This document shows positions 60,037-61,747 of a DNA stretch of 61,747 nt, one piece after another. Position 1 is the stretch's first letter; each line of letters starts with the position of its first letter. The DNA lies in contig CABFPE010000199.1 of the NCBI GenBank assembly GCA_900660155.1, positions 739,579 to 801,325 on the forward strand. The letters run 5' to 3'. The stretch comes from Hofstenia miamia (lineage: Eukaryota > Xenacoelomorpha > Acoela > Hofsteniidae). The notes beneath the pieces are model-generated. The model saw nothing but the letters and a program-made list of their open reading frames with translations, was not told the DNA's origin and did not search any database. The translations under genes and the position numbers were made by a program.

Positions 60037-60997
60037 TTAATCAGGATCTTCCAATTGAGCAAAAGTCTCTTCCGCAGTTTTGTTCTTCTGAGTTTCACGT
60101 CTTGCAATTTTCAATACCTCATTGATGCTGTACTGAATGAATAATTGGTTGTCCATTGTGTAGGCATGTAAGCGATTGTGGAATGGTTGATGCTGTGAAA
60201 AAGCACGTTCTGCAGCAGCTTCACGGATAGCAATTTTCTTGAGTGTTGTGCAAGATTCGATGAAAAGGGTATTTACTGAGAACCATGGTTTCTTCCAGGC
60301 AAATCACTAGTTGCAGACCTTTCTTCATAATACTCTGGCATTTTGGATGATAGAAGTAATGCGGACACCCATGAATTGAATACAGTGTAGTCGTCATATG
60401 TGGGTTCAGAGAGGACAATGCCAGGCTCATGTTGATATGTTTTCCTGAGAACGCCTTGAAGACATTTCTTGACAAATCCAAGAGAAATGCTGGTGAATTG
60501 ACTCATGCAAAATTCGTAGATACCCTTGGGTGTTTCTTTTTGGACATCTGATAGACCAGGATTGTTCACCCAATGATCGTGAAGACACTGGAATGCATTG
60601 ATAAAATCAAAAATATTGGATCCATCCTTCGGTATGATCAAAATCTTCTTGCAGGCTTCAGAAAGAATGCCCTTAGTTTGATCAAGCCAATATTTACTTC
60701 AGTAGCCTTTTCAATAGCATTGAAACGTGCGATCCAGCGTGTTGGAGAGGAGTGAGGTAATAATCCTTCTCTAACATATAAGTCAATGTGTGAAAGTGCC
60801 TCCTTTGCTATTTTGATTTTCTTGAATGCGTCTTTGATTATCAAGTTGAACAAATGAGCAGCACACCTGACATTCAATATAAGTGGCATTTCCATGTTGA
60901 TAATTTTCAATGCTCCTTGTACGTTTCGAGCATTAGTAGTTAAGATGGGCAGAAGGAGGCTACATTGGGACACCCTAAAGTTCTCGTAACACCCCAT
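60037..60997 (-). pseudogene. hAT transposase, C-terminal half
   Basis: Three minus-strand frames form one protein. At 60,638-60,997: TTNARNVQGALKII, RCAAHLFNLIIKDAFKKIK, HSSPTRWIARFNAI. At 60,273-60,641: NIFDFINAFQCLHDHW, then DYTVFNSWVSALLLS. At 60,037-60,290: KIAIREAAAERAFSQHQPFH, the hATC dimerisation block, followed by a terminator TAA at 60,037-60,039. D-N-A-x-N-[VM], C-x-AH-x-[FL]-NL and P-T-RW are hAT hallmarks. Two frameshifts (near 60,290 and 60,640) and an absent N-terminal DNA-binding domain make it inactive. It is a different family from the CGGBP1-like copy at 41.9 kb. Confidence 0.85.
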
Positions 60998-61747
60998 GAC
61001 TATTTGCGATGTGGAAATGAAGTGATTCTATTGAACGCCATCTAGCGACGAAATATTTTTGACAAAACTAAATTGAGCAAATTAATTTTTAGACAATTTG
61101 TTCAAACCAAAGTGAGAATTTTTGATTTTTAGAATTTAGGCAAACTGATATTTTTTATGACAAATTTCACTTAGGGCGTGTTTGTTGTAACAATGTTTAA
61201 ACATGCAACACAATGTTTTTAGGAAAACAATTCATAGATCCAAAACCCAAATATGATGTGTTATTTGCATTAGAGCGTGTTTCTAACCACATTAATATTG
61301 ATCAAAACAAATATGCAAGAGGTGGAAAACAACAATTTCCTTAGCAATTGCGCATAAATTGTAAAAGCATACATTACACAGTGACTCTGAGTGACAAAGT
61401 TCAGCATTGTACAACCTTCAAGCTTCCATCTTCATTCTAAAATATGACGGCACTTCCACATTCACCCAGGAGTTGGCCATCAGAAATGCGTTAAGCCATT
61501 TATTTAATGTGGCTGGCTTTCCCCAGGAGGCCTATTGTTACCACAGAACTAAACCATGAGCAATGAAAATGATAATAACAATTCCAAAATAAAATATCTA
61601 GTGACATTTGATAACACCCAAGTACTATATAATTTGTGAAAATGTAAGCTCAGTTAGTGAAAATAGATATTACATTAATGTATATAGGTGAGTAAACCAT
61701 TAACACACAAAAATCGTTTTAAAACAAAAGCGTGTTTGGTGAAAATA
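60998..61747. other. Noncoding edge, nothing recognised
   Basis: AT-rich sequence with no open frame of note. GCCATCTAGCGACGAAATATT near 61,037 faintly resembles TCGCCATCTGTAAAATATT near 8273, suggesting a shared old repeat. Confidence 0.4.

Noticed and set aside
1..61747. CRISPR arrays, bacterial operons, ribosomal RNA genes
   Set aside because: None seen. Spliced genes, long introns and eukaryotic transposons show animal nuclear DNA.

Overview
The window is a stretch of AT-rich, intron-rich animal nuclear DNA. It has long introns, consensus GT-AG splice sites, no operon-like packing and a dense load of transposon relics. Its one clear host gene is a Dishevelled (Dsh/Dvl) homologue on the + strand. 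Thirteen exons are placed (11 of them firmly), and the firm ones join in a consistent reading frame from the linker after the DIX domain, through the PDZ and DEP domains, to the Ser-rich C-terminal tail. The protein is clearly metazoan, but the sequence alone does not name the species; a non-vertebrate animal is likely. No DIX exon was recognised, so the 5' end probably lies upstream of the window or in an exon I could not see.

Layout. 1-17.8 kb is repeat-rich: a Penelope-like reverse transcriptase fragment at the left edge; a 761-bp near-identical duplication whose first copy is bounded by single Ns; piggyBac remnants around 8.6-9.8 kb; an array of related 20-25 bp motifs with an internal tandem repeat (10.7-12.7 kb); a short TAA-flanked MITE; and a TTAA-bounded piggyBac element (12,755-16,881) that carries a decayed transposase interrupted by a compact reverse transcriptase/RNase H element. 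17.8-18.2 kb is a CpG-rich island just before the first recognised Dvl exon. 18.2-56.3 kb is the Dvl gene. Its introns hold several non-autonomous hAT elements with perfect 8-bp target duplications, a TAA-flanked hairpin MITE, a CGGBP1-like hAT pseudogene, a 2.1-kb transposase-less piggyBac element and two further CpG-rich islands of unknown role. 57.3-59.7 kb is a 5'-truncated LINE on the minus strand, and 60.0-61.0 kb a broken hAT transposase on the minus strand.

How the parts relate. The Dvl exons encode a cytoplasmic Wnt-signalling scaffold: a basic linker, a PDZ domain split over four exons, a DEP domain split over two, and a tail with several small exons. The tail is the most interesting host feature. 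Two exons start with the same Gly-Ser-Ser-Ser...Arg-Ser-Ser pattern in the same phase, and including the first forces termination whether or not it is spliced onward. All transposon genes seen carry stops, frameshifts, deletions or lost catalytic residues, so none looks active. Several duplicated segments sit against single Ns or N gaps and are probably assembly joins, not biology.
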